A DNA stretch of 25,905 bases from NCBI GenBank assembly GCA_002712305.1, contig PATE01000069.1, forward strand, positions 1-25,905. The letters are read 5' to 3'. Both the position numbers and the translations under genes were made by a program. The number at the start of each line of letters is the position of its first letter. Positions within the stretch are counted from its first letter, which is position 1. The notes under the pieces are model-generated. The model was not told where the DNA came from and did no database searches. It saw nothing but the letters and a program-made list of their open reading frames with translations. Shown one piece after another: positions 15,968 to 24,565 of this stretch. The stretch is from Gemmatimonadota bacterium. Its GTDB lineage: Bacteria > Latescibacterota > UBA2968 > UBA8231.

Positions 15968-16060
15968 GATCAAGCGTCCCGATGATGGCAGGTGTCTCGG
16001 TTCTGCAAGCCCTTGATCGGCTTCGCTTCCACGGGTATCGTGAAACGCCATCACCTGCCA
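15968..16060 (+). promoter_or_regulatory. Possible structured leader before the SerA-like gene
   Basis: Within the 268-base divergent gap (15811-16078) two inverted repeats interleave. GATCAAG (15968-15974) pairs with CTTGATC (16012-16018), and TGGCAGGTG (15986-15994) pairs with CACCTGCCA (16052-16060). The order is that of a pseudoknot and it ends 18 bases before the start codon. No known riboswitch class is recognised, and pairings of 7 and 9 bp could be chance. Confidence 0.25.
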
Positions 16061-16078
16061 CCGGATTGAGGTCATTCG

Positions 16079-17038
16079 TTGAGCAAACCCGTCGTCTTCA
16101 TCTCTGAACCGATCAATCCTCTAGGTCTGGAGATCCTTGCGCCGTACTGCCACTGTATTGCACCCTGGCTGGATGGGGGCATAGCCGGAGAGATCCCCGA
16201 GGAAGCAACAGCCATCATGGTGCGAACCTATCCGGTGACCGCCGACCGCATGGATGCCGTCGCCAATCTGCAGGTCGTCGCCAAACATGGCGTGGGCATC
16301 GACAACATCGACGTGGAGGCAGCCACGGCTCGTGCCATTCCTGTGCTGTGGACGCCGGAAGCGAACGCAGATGCCGTCGCTCAGCATGCCCTGGCTCTGA
16401 CCCTCGGGTTGGCCAATCAACTCCTGCGTGCAGAGAAGGCCCTGCGAGCGGGACAGTTCCTGGATCGGCTTGAGTTTGCCAGCACGGAACTGACGGGTCG
16501 CGTTCTCGGCATCATCGGCCTCGGTCGGATTGGCAAACGAGTCGCTCGTCGAGCCACCGTGGGACTGGGCATGGAGGTCATCGCCTACGACCCCTATGTG
16601 GACGAATCGGACCTGGCAGCCCACGTCGATTCGCTGGGTGAACTCATGTCGCGCGCCGATGTGGTCTCGCTGCACGTGCCACTCACGGAGGAGACCCGTC
16701 GTTTCATCAATGCGTCAACGCTGGCGCAGATGAAACCGGGTGCTTTCCTCATCAACACGTCGCGCGGGGGTGTCATCGATGAGCCTGCCTTGGCCCTTGC
16801 TCTCGACCAAGGGGCTTTGGCAGGTGCTGGTCTCGATGTGTATGCCGATGAGCCACCGACGCCCGACCATCCCTTTCTCTCGGCCCCTCGCGTGCTGCTC
16901 ACGCCTCATGTCGCGGGTCTCTCAGATCAGGCTCTGGTCCGTGTCGCCACAGAGGCGGCCGAAGGGATTCTCGATGTGTTGAACGGCCACAGACCTGCCA
17001 GCCCCGTCAATCCTCAAGTGCTGGAGAACGCCGGATGA
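16079..17038 (+). CDS. D-2-hydroxyacid dehydrogenase, phosphoglycerate-dehydrogenase-like
   Basis: 319 aa from TTG 16079, with TGAGGT upstream. The SerA-like signature KHGVGIDNIDVEAA is followed by the Rossmann motif GIIGLGRIGKRV. The catalytic residues are Arg in NTSRGGVIDE, Glu in ADEPPTPDHP and His in LTPHVAGLS. No ACT or ASB domain follows, so this is the short form often used in sugar-acid or hydroxyacid metabolism rather than regulated serine synthesis. Its stop overlaps the VOC gene start (ATGA), and it diverges from the ankyrin gene. It is paralogous to the dehydrogenase at 14236-15189 but clearly a different subgroup. Confidence 0.87.
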   Translation: MSKPVVFISEPINPLGLEILAPYCHCIAPWLDGGIAGEIPEEATAIMVRTYPVTADRMDAVANLQVVAKHGVGIDNIDVEAATARAIPVLWTPEANADAVAQHALALTLGLANQLLRAEKALRAGQFLDRLEFASTELTGRVLGIIGLGRIGKRVARRATVGLGMEVIAYDPYVDESDLAAHVDSLGELMSRADVVSLHVPLTEETRRFINASTLAQMKPGAFLINTSRGGVIDEPALALALDQGALAGAGLDVYADEPPTPDHPFLSAPRVLLTPHVAGLSDQALVRVATEAAEGILDVLNGHRPASPVNPQVLENAG

Positions 17039-17505
17039 AAACATGGTCCTTCAAGGATGTACATCACGTAGGGATCACGGTGAGCGACATTGAACGATCG
17101 ATTCTCTTCTACCGCGACCTTCTGGGGATGCAACTGGTCGCGCGTCGACCCTGTGTCGAGGAGGGTTATGTCGCCGAGCAAACCGGCTACGAAGAGGTGA
17201 AGCTGAGTGTCGCCTCCTTCCGTGTTCGCCCCGACAGCCCCAACTCGCTCGAAGTCGTTCAGTATCTGAATCACACGGCACAACCTGCCTCAACGTCGAC
17301 CAACCAACCTGGCGTGACCCACTTGTGTCTCCTCGTTGATGATCTCGCCGCGGCCTACAAGGCGCTGTCCGCCGAAGGTGTGCGCTTTCGCTCGGCCCCC
17401 GTCCAGATCACGGCGGGTCCGAACAAGGGGGGAAGAGTCATCTATCTGTACGACCCGGATGACTACGTGCTCGAGATGTTTCAGCCCGCCCTCGGATCTC
17501 CGTGA
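17035..17505 (+). CDS. VOC (glyoxalase/dioxygenase) superfamily protein
   Basis: 156 aa with ATG 17035 overlapping the upstream stop. Two beta-alpha-beta-beta-beta modules are visible. The first starts with HHVGITVSDIERSILFYRDLLG, the second with VTHLCLLVDDLAAAYKALSAEG. Likely metal ligands are His11, Glu in NSLEVVQY, His in VTHLCL and Glu in YVLEMFQP, so a mononuclear metal enzyme (isomerase, lyase or dioxygenase) is plausible. The closing YLYDPDDYVLEMFQ is typical of the family. Coupling to the SerA-like dehydrogenase suggests action on the same pathway. The stop overlaps a GTG (GTGA) that may start the next gene. Confidence 0.87.
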   Translation: MKTWSFKDVHHVGITVSDIERSILFYRDLLGMQLVARRPCVEEGYVAEQTGYEEVKLSVASFRVRPDSPNSLEVVQYLNHTAQPASTSTNQPGVTHLCLLVDDLAAAYKALSAEGVRFRSAPVQITAGPNKGGRVIYLYDPDDYVLEMFQPALGSP

Positions 17506-18707
17506 CAGACACCTCCGAGCCGGCTCGCGCCTCATGACATCGACCCGCTTGCCCTGGCACCCAGCTACGCCCCCCTGCCTCCTGCGACAGGCGACATCAT
17601 TCACGTCGCCACAGTAGAGGAGTTGTTCGCTGCGGCACAGACCGTGCAACATGGCGGCACCATCGAGATCGCCGACGGTCACTACATGATGCCGACGGTT
17701 TTCACGATGCGTACCGACGATGTCTGTATTCGATCCGCGTCAGGAGATCGCGACGCCGTCGTGCTCGACGGTGCGCAAAGCGATCACGGAGAGCTGATGG
17801 GCTTCACCGAATGCCATCGGGTCACTGTAGCTGATCTGACGATTCAGAACTGCATTCACAACTGTGTTGCCCGCAACATCTGGCAGCGCGGCCTCAAGGG
17901 AGTCTGCGGTCCGCAAGTAGAGGGGGCAGACGACCTGCCCATGCGCCCGAGCAAGCGAGGAAAGCCGGACCACCCTGTACAGTTCGTCGACGACTGCATC
18001 GTGCGATATTGCCTGTTCTACAACGATCGTCCGAACGCATCGATGACGAACCCTCCGAGCAGGAGAACCCGGAGAATTTCGACGGCAACTACATTGCCGC
18101 TCTCGATGTCATGTCGGCACGCAACTGGCAGGTCCACGACAATGTGTTCGCAGGAATCCAGGGGCGAAATGGCGGAGCGAGAGGCGCCATCTTCTTCTGG
18201 CAGGGCTCACAGGATGTGCGCATTGAAGACAACATCATCGTCGACTGTGACTCCGGCATGTGGTTGGGCCTCTCATGGACTCCCGAAGACACACCTCGCT
18301 GTGTGAGGTATACGGTGTGCAACAACCAGATCACGAGGCCCGGGCCTGCGGGGATCCTGCTCAGTCGTCACGTGGATAGTCGTATCGCCAACAACACTAT
18401 CTACGATCCCCATACTACCCACGACCGCCCTGCGGCGACGGACATCGACGACGGCGGCGTGTTGATCGCCAGCGAGCGACCGGTCTGTAGACCACTGCGG
18501 ATCGGCGTCCAGAATCAGAATCTGCTGATCGAAGACAATCTGCTGATCAGTGAACAGGACCTGCACGTGGCCTAAGAAGCGGGACACGTTGAACTGCGGA
18601 GAAATCCGTGGATGCAGGCTGCCTATCCAGATCCATTCATCGATGGTGCCGCCGGTGATCTGCGGCGCACTCAAGCGGGCGAATCTCTCAACGTAGAAGC
18701 CATCTGA
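17502..18707 (+). pseudogene. Right-handed parallel beta-helix protein, broken by frameshifts and an in-frame stop
   Basis: The family start GDIIHVATVEELFAAAQ lies at about 17590-17640. It is followed by GGTIEIADGHYMM, LRSASGD-like IRSASGDRDAVVLDGA, VADLTIQN, NIWQRGLKG and YCLFYNDRP. The frame breaks at 18042 (adding a G restores it) and continues DDEPSEQENPENFDGNYIAALDVM, NVFAGIQGRNGGARGAIFFWQ, NIIVDCDSGMWLGLS and NNTIYDP. A TAA at 18573-18575 interrupts it, yet the same frame stays open with a family-like tail (AGHVELRRNPW, DPFIDGAAGDLRRT) to a TGA at 18705-18707 that overlaps the next ATG. At the 5' end, GTG 17502 needs a further frame change to reach the family start; alternative starts such as TTG 17623 exist. 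Proteins of this fold bind or cleave polysaccharides; no catalytic residues can be named. Confidence 0.7.
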
Positions 18708-19282
18708 TGGCACGTGTGACGCTGATCGGCGATTCGATCCGCAACAGCTACGAACCCATTGTGATCGATGCGTTGTCCCCTGAAGGGCACGAGGTCTGGG
18801 GGGCTCCGGGCAACAGCCAGTATTTCCTGTTCACGCTGACCTCACTGGGCGGCTGGCTTGGACAGTTCGAAAATTCCGACGTCGTCCACTGGAACAATGG
18901 ACTGCGCGACATCGGCCACAATCCGAATCGTGCGCCTGTTCAGATGCCCCTCGACGTGTATGCGTCAAACCTGGGCTTCATCGGTCGCCAGTTGCTCGCC
19001 ACAGGGGCAAAGGTCGTGTTCGCCAGCACGACACCGGTGCATCCAGAGCGACCCTTCGTCAACGATCAATGGTCGTGGCGCAACGACGAGATCGATGCCT
19101 ACAACGACGCGGCGCGGGCAGTGATGAAGGATCTCGCCATCCCCGTCAACGAGTTGCATGCGATCGTCAGTTCAGATATTGAACGTTTCCTCAGTGCCGA
19201 TCAGCTACACCTCAGCGATGAGGGCAAGCAAGCCTGTGCCGACGCCGTCTGTGGGGCGGTTCGGACGCAGGTTCAGAGCTGA
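18707..19282 (+). CDS. SGNH/GDSL-type hydrolase
   Basis: 191 aa with ATG 18707 sharing a base with the preceding stop (TGATG). The block I nucleophile is in LIGDSIRNSY (Ser10). HWNNGLRDIG supplies the block III Asn-type oxyanion position, and SADQLHLSDEG supplies the catalytic Asp-x-x-His. The family hydrolyses esters, often acetyl groups on sugars. There is no signal peptide, so it is probably cytoplasmic. It is coupled to the beta-helix gene and converges with the enolase-superfamily gene with only 6 bases between. Confidence 0.87.
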   Translation: MARVTLIGDSIRNSYEPIVIDALSPEGHEVWGAPGNSQYFLFTLTSLGGWLGQFENSDVVHWNNGLRDIGHNPNRAPVQMPLDVYASNLGFIGRQLLATGAKVVFASTTPVHPERPFVNDQWSWRNDEIDAYNDAARAVMKDLAIPVNELHAIVSSDIERFLSADQLHLSDEGKQACADAVCGAVRTQVQS

Positions 19283-19288
19283 GTCAGA

Positions 19289-20560
19289 TCAGGTTCGCTG
19301 TTCCCGCATGGGCCCCTGCTGCAACCGTTCGTAGAGATCTGACCACTCCTTCGACCCATCATCGTCCCAGATTTCCAGCGTTGCGCCCGGCTCCTGGGCC
19401 GGATCGTTGCCACGCTGACGGAAATGTGGCCATACGTGATCACGCATGTTGGCGAAATGGACGACACGCCCGCCCGGCCAGACGACGGAGAGGATGTGAC
19501 GAGGATGAGGTAGCTCGTAGGGCGGCTCCATCTTGTATTTGACCAGGGCCTCTTCGTTCACCTCGACGCCGAGTCCGGGACCTTCAGGCACCTGTAAATA
19601 GCCGCCCCGAATCGTCAGGGGTTTGGTGAGCAAGTCGTCGGTGTAGTTGTTCATGCACGTGATCGTGGGCCACTGGGCGAAAGGCAACACAGCCCCCAGA
19701 TGTGCCGACAGGGCCGTCACCAGACCCACACCCACCATCTGCAACCAGAAGGGATGCTCGAAGGCACCCGACAATTGACCCTGCTGCAGGACCGTCGATA
19801 CGCCACCACCGATGACGAAGCCGTCGCACACGGCCTCTTTCATGGCCGTGGGGAAAGGCGGCGCACCGAAATGGATGGCGATTGGTTTCTGCACGTTGCG
19901 TCGAAGTTCACGCATCCCCTCCACATCGGATTGATTGATCGGTCCCTCGTAGATGGAAACGCGCTCGTAGTGGTCAAGACGCTGCATGACCGGTGTTGCC
20001 GTGCCCACGTTCATGAGCATGCCATTCCAGTCGAGATCGAGTCGATAGTGTTCGGGGGTGACGGCGCTGATCGCCTCAACCTGCTCATACACGTCAAACC
20101 AGGGTCGCGTCTTAAACTTGTGGAAGATGTACCCCGCCGCGACAGCTTCCTGTGCTTCGGAGGCCAGATCCTCGGGACTCATTTTCGTGTTCCACCAGGC
20201 GATGGGACACCAGTCGCGGACTTTAGGCAGATTGAGCAGATGGTAGACGGGCACGCCGAGCGCCTTCCCCACCACGTCGTAGATCGCCATCTCCAACCCG
20301 GCGCCGAAACTCGTATCGCCCAACAGCTCCGCCGGATTCTTTCCCTTCACACGTGCGAGTGCCTCGTCACTGACACGTCCCCACGTGTAGTGGGGCAAGG
20401 TTTCCCCGTAGCCAACGGTCCCGTCGTCGGTCGTAACACGGATGATCTCGACGATCTGCCATTGCCAAACGAGAAGGGCATTCCATTTTGCAGCGGTCTC
20501 GGTAAAGGGAACGCGCAGAGTAATGCGCTCAACGTCTTTGATGCGTAACGAGGCGGGCAT
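19289..20560 (-). CDS. Enolase-superfamily (mandelate racemase/muconate lactonizing) enzyme with altered metal site
   Basis: 423 aa from ATG 20560, with GGAG about 8 bases upstream. The N-terminal capping domain includes VGYGETLPHYTWGRV. The barrel shows KFKTR (the K-x-K base motif on strand 2), LDLDWNG (metal Asp) and YEGPI (metal Glu). At the third metal position, where D or E is usual, it has PIAIHFGAPPFP, a His. The region before the end (GGYLQVPEGPGLGVEVNEEAL) is typical of the family, and about 70 further residues follow (HPRHILSVVWPGG, HVWPHFRQRGN), longer than most members. Members abstract the alpha-proton of carboxylates, for example sugar-acid dehydratases. The changed ligand makes the exact reaction uncertain. 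Confidence 0.85.
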   Translation of the reverse strand: MPASLRIKDVERITLRVPFTETAAKWNALLVWQWQIVEIIRVTTDDGTVGYGETLPHYTWGRVSDEALARVKGKNPAELLGDTSFGAGLEMAIYDVVGKALGVPVYHLLNLPKVRDWCPIAWWNTKMSPEDLASEAQEAVAAGYIFHKFKTRPWFDVYEQVEAISAVTPEHYRLDLDWNGMLMNVGTATPVMQRLDHYERVSIYEGPINQSDVEGMRELRRNVQKPIAIHFGAPPFPTAMKEAVCDGFVIGGGVSTVLQQGQLSGAFEHPFWLQMVGVGLVTALSAHLGAVLPFAQWPTITCMNNYTDDLLTKPLTIRGGYLQVPEGPGLGVEVNEEALVKYKMEPPYELPHPRHILSVVWPGGRVVHFANMRDHVWPHFRQRGNDPAQEPGATLEIWDDDGSKEWSDLYERLQQGPMREQRT

Positions 20561-20726
20561 GCTGTGTTCTCCAGGGGGGCCGGTTCGGTTGATGTTGCCC
20601 GAATATGAGAAGAATCGTGTGGCGCGGACAATGGGAACCCCTTCTGAAGCGTCGGGGTCAGATGAGAGAGCCTTCGATCACCAGTGGGTGTCACCGATTC
20701 TCTGAGACACATCCGAAGAGCCCAGT

Positions 20727-21496
20727 ATGAAGCCCATGAGAACTGTCGCCTTGATCGCCTTCAGCATCATGCTGGCCGGCTGTGACACCGACGACGATGG
20801 CAGTGTCCTCGGAGTGACCGACGGGTCGGTTCACATAGGTCCCGCCAGTGATGCCATCGAGGGGTCTGGCGCGATTGTGACACATGTGGTCGACGTAAAT
20901 AACTTCAGTGAAATCGAGGTCTCCCACACCTTCAATGTGGCGATCACACAAGGCGATAGTTTCTCCGTAAGCGTGCGTGTGGATGACAACATGGTCGAAC
21001 ACCTGCGGTGGAGCGCACCGAGTCGAAACTGCAGTTCGGATTGAAGGACGGCAGCTACAACAACATCACCCTCGAAGCGTCGGTGGTTGTGCCGGATCTC
21101 GACTACCTCGACGTGAATGGCGTCTCTCGAGTTGAGGTCCTTGGCTTCGAGTTGGACCACGATCTCGAATTGGACTGCAGCGGTGCAAGCCGAATCAGCG
21201 AGACCGTCCACGTAACGGAGTTGGAGATCGATGTTTCTGGCGCCAGCCAATTGCTGATCGAGGGTTCAGCCAGCCGCCTCGAGCTCGATGCAAGTGGTGC
21301 CAGCAGTGCTGGACTCAAGGATTTTCCCGTGGCCACCGCTGATGTACACCTCAGTGGAGCCAGCAGTGCGACACTGCGGGTCCAGAAAACACTTGAGGTA
21401 ACCGCTTCCGGGGCATCTCGGCTGTCTTTCCATGGAACACCCGGTCCAGGCAGGGTCTCCACCAGTGGGGCCTCGACGATCACGTCGTTGGACTGA
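20727..21496 (+). pseudogene. DUF2807-type (GIN/adhesin-head-like) surface lipoprotein, frameshifted
   Basis: The N-terminus MRTVALIAFSIMLAGCD is a lipoprotein signal with lipobox LAGC. VVDVNNFSEIEVSHTFNVAITQGDSFSVSVRVDDNMVEHL is the start of a DUF2807 domain. At 21007-21008 the frame breaks; adding one G gives LRVERTESKLQFGLKDGSYNN and the rest in frame. The second half has repeated beta turns: CSGASRISE, VSGASQLLI, ASGASSAGL, LSGASSATL, ASGASRLSF, TSGASTITS. This is the regular G/S-A-S ladder of the family, which is predicted to be exported and beta-helical. The function is unknown, perhaps surface adhesion. If the shift is a sequencing error the intact protein would be about 256 aa. Confidence 0.75.
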
Positions 21497-21672
21497 CCGG
21501 TGTCGCTCTCGTAGGCCGCTCTGCAGCGTCTCGCCTCTACCTTGAGCGAACTCTCTGCAGCAGTTCTATGTCGTGACGACGCTTGACCCAGCTGTGCGAG
21601 GCGCCGACCGTTGGCCACCGATGCGACGATGGCAACAACGATCCAACCCTCATCGAGACAGCTGGAGATTCA

Positions 21673-23085
21673 ATGAACAAGAAGGACGAACTCGGTGTAC
21701 TCATCGAGAGCGGCGCCCAGAATTGGCAGATCTTCCAACGATCTGATCAGGACACGGCGTCGATCTCGCTGTCAGGGCGATGGGTGACACGCGAGAAGGG
21801 CTACAAGAAGGCCGTCGTCGTCGTGCGCCTGGTTCGTGAAGCCGATGGCGAACCTGTCGCCCGGGATCTGCAGTGGGTTCGTGCGCGCACCAGCAAGTCG
21901 GGCACATGGAAGGTGACGCTCGACGCCGTTCCTGCTGGAGGTCTGTACCGACTCGAGACCGTGCTGCAACTGAGTGATGGACCGGTGGAATGGGGTCAGC
22001 GCGGCGACATGGTCCATCATCTGGGTGTGGGCGACATCTGGGTCATCGCCGGACAAAGCAACTCGGAAGGCCATGGTAAGTCCCCGACGCCGGATGCTCC
22101 CGAGCTTGGAGTTCATGTGTTTCGCGCCCGTGGGGAGTGGGCCCTCGCCTCGCACCCTCTCAACGACTCGACGGATACGAAGTACCTGCCGAACCGACTC
22201 GGTTCCAATCCGTCACATAGTCCGTGGCTCGTGTTCGCCAAGACGCTGCGAGCTGAACTGGGTGTGCCCATCGGTCTGATTCCCGCCGCCCTCGGAGGAT
22301 CACCCCTATCGGCGTGGACGAGAGGCGACAAGGCGAACCCCGGAGGCGGCATCCTCTTCGACAACATGCTCGCCTTTGTAAGAGACGCGGAAGCAGGTGT
22401 ACGAGGCGTGGTCTGGTATCAGGGTGAGTCTGATGTGGGTGGACCCGAGCGTCGTGTCTATGCCCACAACTTCAAGAGATTCGTCACCGACCTGCGTGGG
22501 AGCTTCTCCCGTCGAGATCTTCCGGTGATCACCGTGCAGCTCAATCGAGTCGTGAGTGAACCGACAGCCGAGGGCGACGCGGGTTGGGACGGCATGCGTG
22601 AGATTCAGAGGCGACTGGCCAGGACCATGCGCCATGTATTCCTCATCCCAACAGTCGATCTGAATCTCTCCGACTCCATCCACACCAATTCCCTCGGCAA
22701 CATCACCATCGGCCAACGAGCCGCTGCCGCCGCTCTGGGGGGTGTATTCGGGCGCGATGTGAAGTTCCGCCATCCCGACTGCGTGGAGGCGAGAAAAGCA
22801 TCGGCACGCCGCATCCTCTTGCGATTCGAGCATGTAGATGAGCGACTGCATTTCGAGAGCATGATTCCCGCGGAATTGCCCTTCGTCGTGAGAGATTCCA
22901 AGGGACCCGTTGAAATCGAGGGCTGGACCATTCCGAAGCCGGATCAATTCGAGTTGCGACTCAAGCGCACTCTGGTGGGACGAACGGTCGTGATCGGCGC
23001 ACCGGGTACCTATCCCCCTTTCATCGTACCCCAGGATATCAGCGGGCATCGCCCTATGCTCGGCTTCACGCAGGTGTTGGAATGA
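21673..23085 (+). CDS. Sialate O-acetylesterase-type carbohydrate esterase (SASA/DUF303)
   Basis: 470 aa from ATG 21673, which follows GGAG; the open frame starts 30 codons earlier but without a ribosome site. The N-terminal part (residues about 14-115) is a beta-sandwich-like region (VLQLSDG, VHHLGVGDIWVIAG). The SGNH catalytic blocks are IAGQSNSEGHG (nucleophile Ser129), GVVWYQGESDV (block III) and LSDSIHTNSLG (Asp-x-x-His). The C-terminal domain FESMIPAELPFVVRDSKGPVEIEG is also seen in other members of the family. These enzymes remove O-acetyl groups from sialic acid or plant and algal polysaccharides. No clear signal peptide is seen at this start. It stands before the DASS transporter, which supports a role in sugar-acid use. 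Confidence 0.85.
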   Translation: MNKKDELGVLIESGAQNWQIFQRSDQDTASISLSGRWVTREKGYKKAVVVVRLVREADGEPVARDLQWVRARTSKSGTWKVTLDAVPAGGLYRLETVLQLSDGPVEWGQRGDMVHHLGVGDIWVIAGQSNSEGHGKSPTPDAPELGVHVFRARGEWALASHPLNDSTDTKYLPNRLGSNPSHSPWLVFAKTLRAELGVPIGLIPAALGGSPLSAWTRGDKANPGGGILFDNMLAFVRDAEAGVRGVVWYQGESDVGGPERRVYAHNFKRFVTDLRGSFSRRDLPVITVQLNRVVSEPTAEGDAGWDGMREIQRRLARTMRHVFLIPTVDLNLSDSIHTNSLGNITIGQRAAAAALGGVFGRDVKFRHPDCVEARKASARRILLRFEHVDERLHFESMIPAELPFVVRDSKGPVEIEGWTIPKPDQFELRLKRTLVGRTVVIGAPGTYPPFIVPQDISGHRPMLGFTQVLE

Positions 23086-23093
23086 TCTGCCGA

Positions 23094-23110
23094 CGGCCTC
23101 TCCGAGGCCG
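23094..23110 (+). promoter_or_regulatory. Hairpin covering the ribosome site of the DASS transporter gene
   Basis: CGGCCTC (23094-23100), loop TCC and GAGGCCG (23104-23110) make a perfect 7-bp stem. The 3' arm holds GAGG, the only ribosome-site candidate, 3-6 bases before ATG 23114. The stem begins 8 bases after the esterase stop. There is no T-run, so it is not an intrinsic terminator. It may tune translation or be a partial terminator. Confidence 0.35.
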
Positions 23111-23113
23111 CCG

Positions 23114-24565
23114 ATGACACGCCAGTCGGGTGGCCTCATCGGTGGTTTGCTCGCTTTCATCGTCGTATTGCTGCTGCCCACACCAGAGGGTAATGAGTCC
23201 CATGGCGCAGCGAGCGGCGGCGGTGACCGTATTGATGGCGATCTGGTGGATGACGGAGGCGGTCCCCATTGCGGCGACGGCATTTGTACCGACCGCACTA
23301 TTTCCCCTTCTTGGCATTCTCGATGCGAAAGCGACGGCCGCGAACTACGGGCACAACTATGTGCTCATGTTCCTGGCGGGCTTTTTCATCGCCCGCGCTT
23401 TCGAGGTGCATCAACTCCATCGACGCATCGCGTTGAGTCTGATCCACCGAATCGGTACGAGCCGACGGCGCATCGTCCTGTCCTTCATGCTCGCCACGTC
23501 ACTGCTGTCCATGTGGATCGCGAATGTGGCGGTCACCTTGTTGATGCTGCCCATCGGTATGGCCGTCGCTTCGCGTGACGATGGCAAGGGCGGAAGCTTT
23601 GGCGTGGCTCTCATGCTGGCCATCGCCTACAGCGCCAGCATCGGTGGCACCGGGTCGTTGGTGGGCACGCCGCCCAACATGGTTTTTGTCGGAATGGTGA
23701 AAACCATGTATCCCCAGGCGCCCGACGTGACCTTCATCGACTGGATGGAGATCGGCATCCCCTTCGTCATGTGCATGTTGCCCGTGACCTGGCTCTTCCT
23801 CACGCGCTCCTTTGGTGTCACAGGAAGCTTTTTCGGCAGTCGTGAGGTGATTACCTCCGAGCTGGAATTGCTCGGACCGATGCAGCCCGGCGAACGACGT
23901 GTGCTGGGTATCTTCCTTCTGACAGGCCTGGGCTGGATCTTTCGCGATGTCTGGGCAGCCTCGCTCGGTGTGGAGCACCTGGTTCACGATGCGACCGTCG
24001 CTGTCGCCGCGGCGCTGGCCCTCTTCGTTCTACCCTCCGGCAACAAGGGAGAACGACTTCTCGACTGGCAGCAGGCTCAGACCGTTCCCTGGGGTGTGGC
24101 CATGATCGTAGGCGGGGGTATGCGATCGCCAAAGGGTTTGCCACGACGGGCCTGGCCACATGGCTTGGAGATGCCTTGGCCCCCATCGCCGCTCTGCCGC
24201 TGCCGGTGATCGTTCTGCTCGTCGTTCTGTTCATGACCTTCATCACCGAGATCAACTCCAATACGGCAACAGCGAGCATCTTCTTGCCCGTGCTCGCGAC
24301 GATGGCCACCGCAGGACACACCCATCCCTTCCTGCTGATGATCCCCGCCACCTTCGCCTGCTCCTGTGCCTTCATGCTGCCCTCGGGAACGGGACCGAAC
24401 GCGGTCATTTTCGGCAGCGGGCAGGTGACGATTCCCCAGATGTCGCGAGCCGGGCTGCGAATGAACTTCATCTCCGTCGTGATGTTGTCTGTCATCATGG
24501 TCCTGTTCGCCATTCCCCTGCTCGACATCTCCGGTACACCACCGGCGTGGGCGACCCTACCATGA
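23114..24565 (+). pseudogene. DASS/SLC13-family dicarboxylate or anion transporter, two frameshifts
   Basis: ATG 23114 starts MTRQSGGLIGGLLAFIVVLLLPTPEG. The frame breaks at about 23192 (an extra base) and continues MSPMAQRAAAVTVLMAIWWMTEAVPIAATAF, the SLC13 signature, through SIGGTGSLVGTPPN and PWGVAMIVGGGM. It breaks again at 24122; adding one G restores GGGMAIAKGFATTGLATWL. The last part (FMTFITEINSNTATASIFLPV, SGTGPNAVIFGSG) carries the second SNTA sodium/substrate motif. The first is seen as IGGTGSLVGTPPN. About 483 codons and the typical two-repeat topology would be intact if both shifts are errors. The family imports di- and tricarboxylates or sulfate with Na+. The stop overlaps the MDR gene (ATGA). 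Confidence 0.8.
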
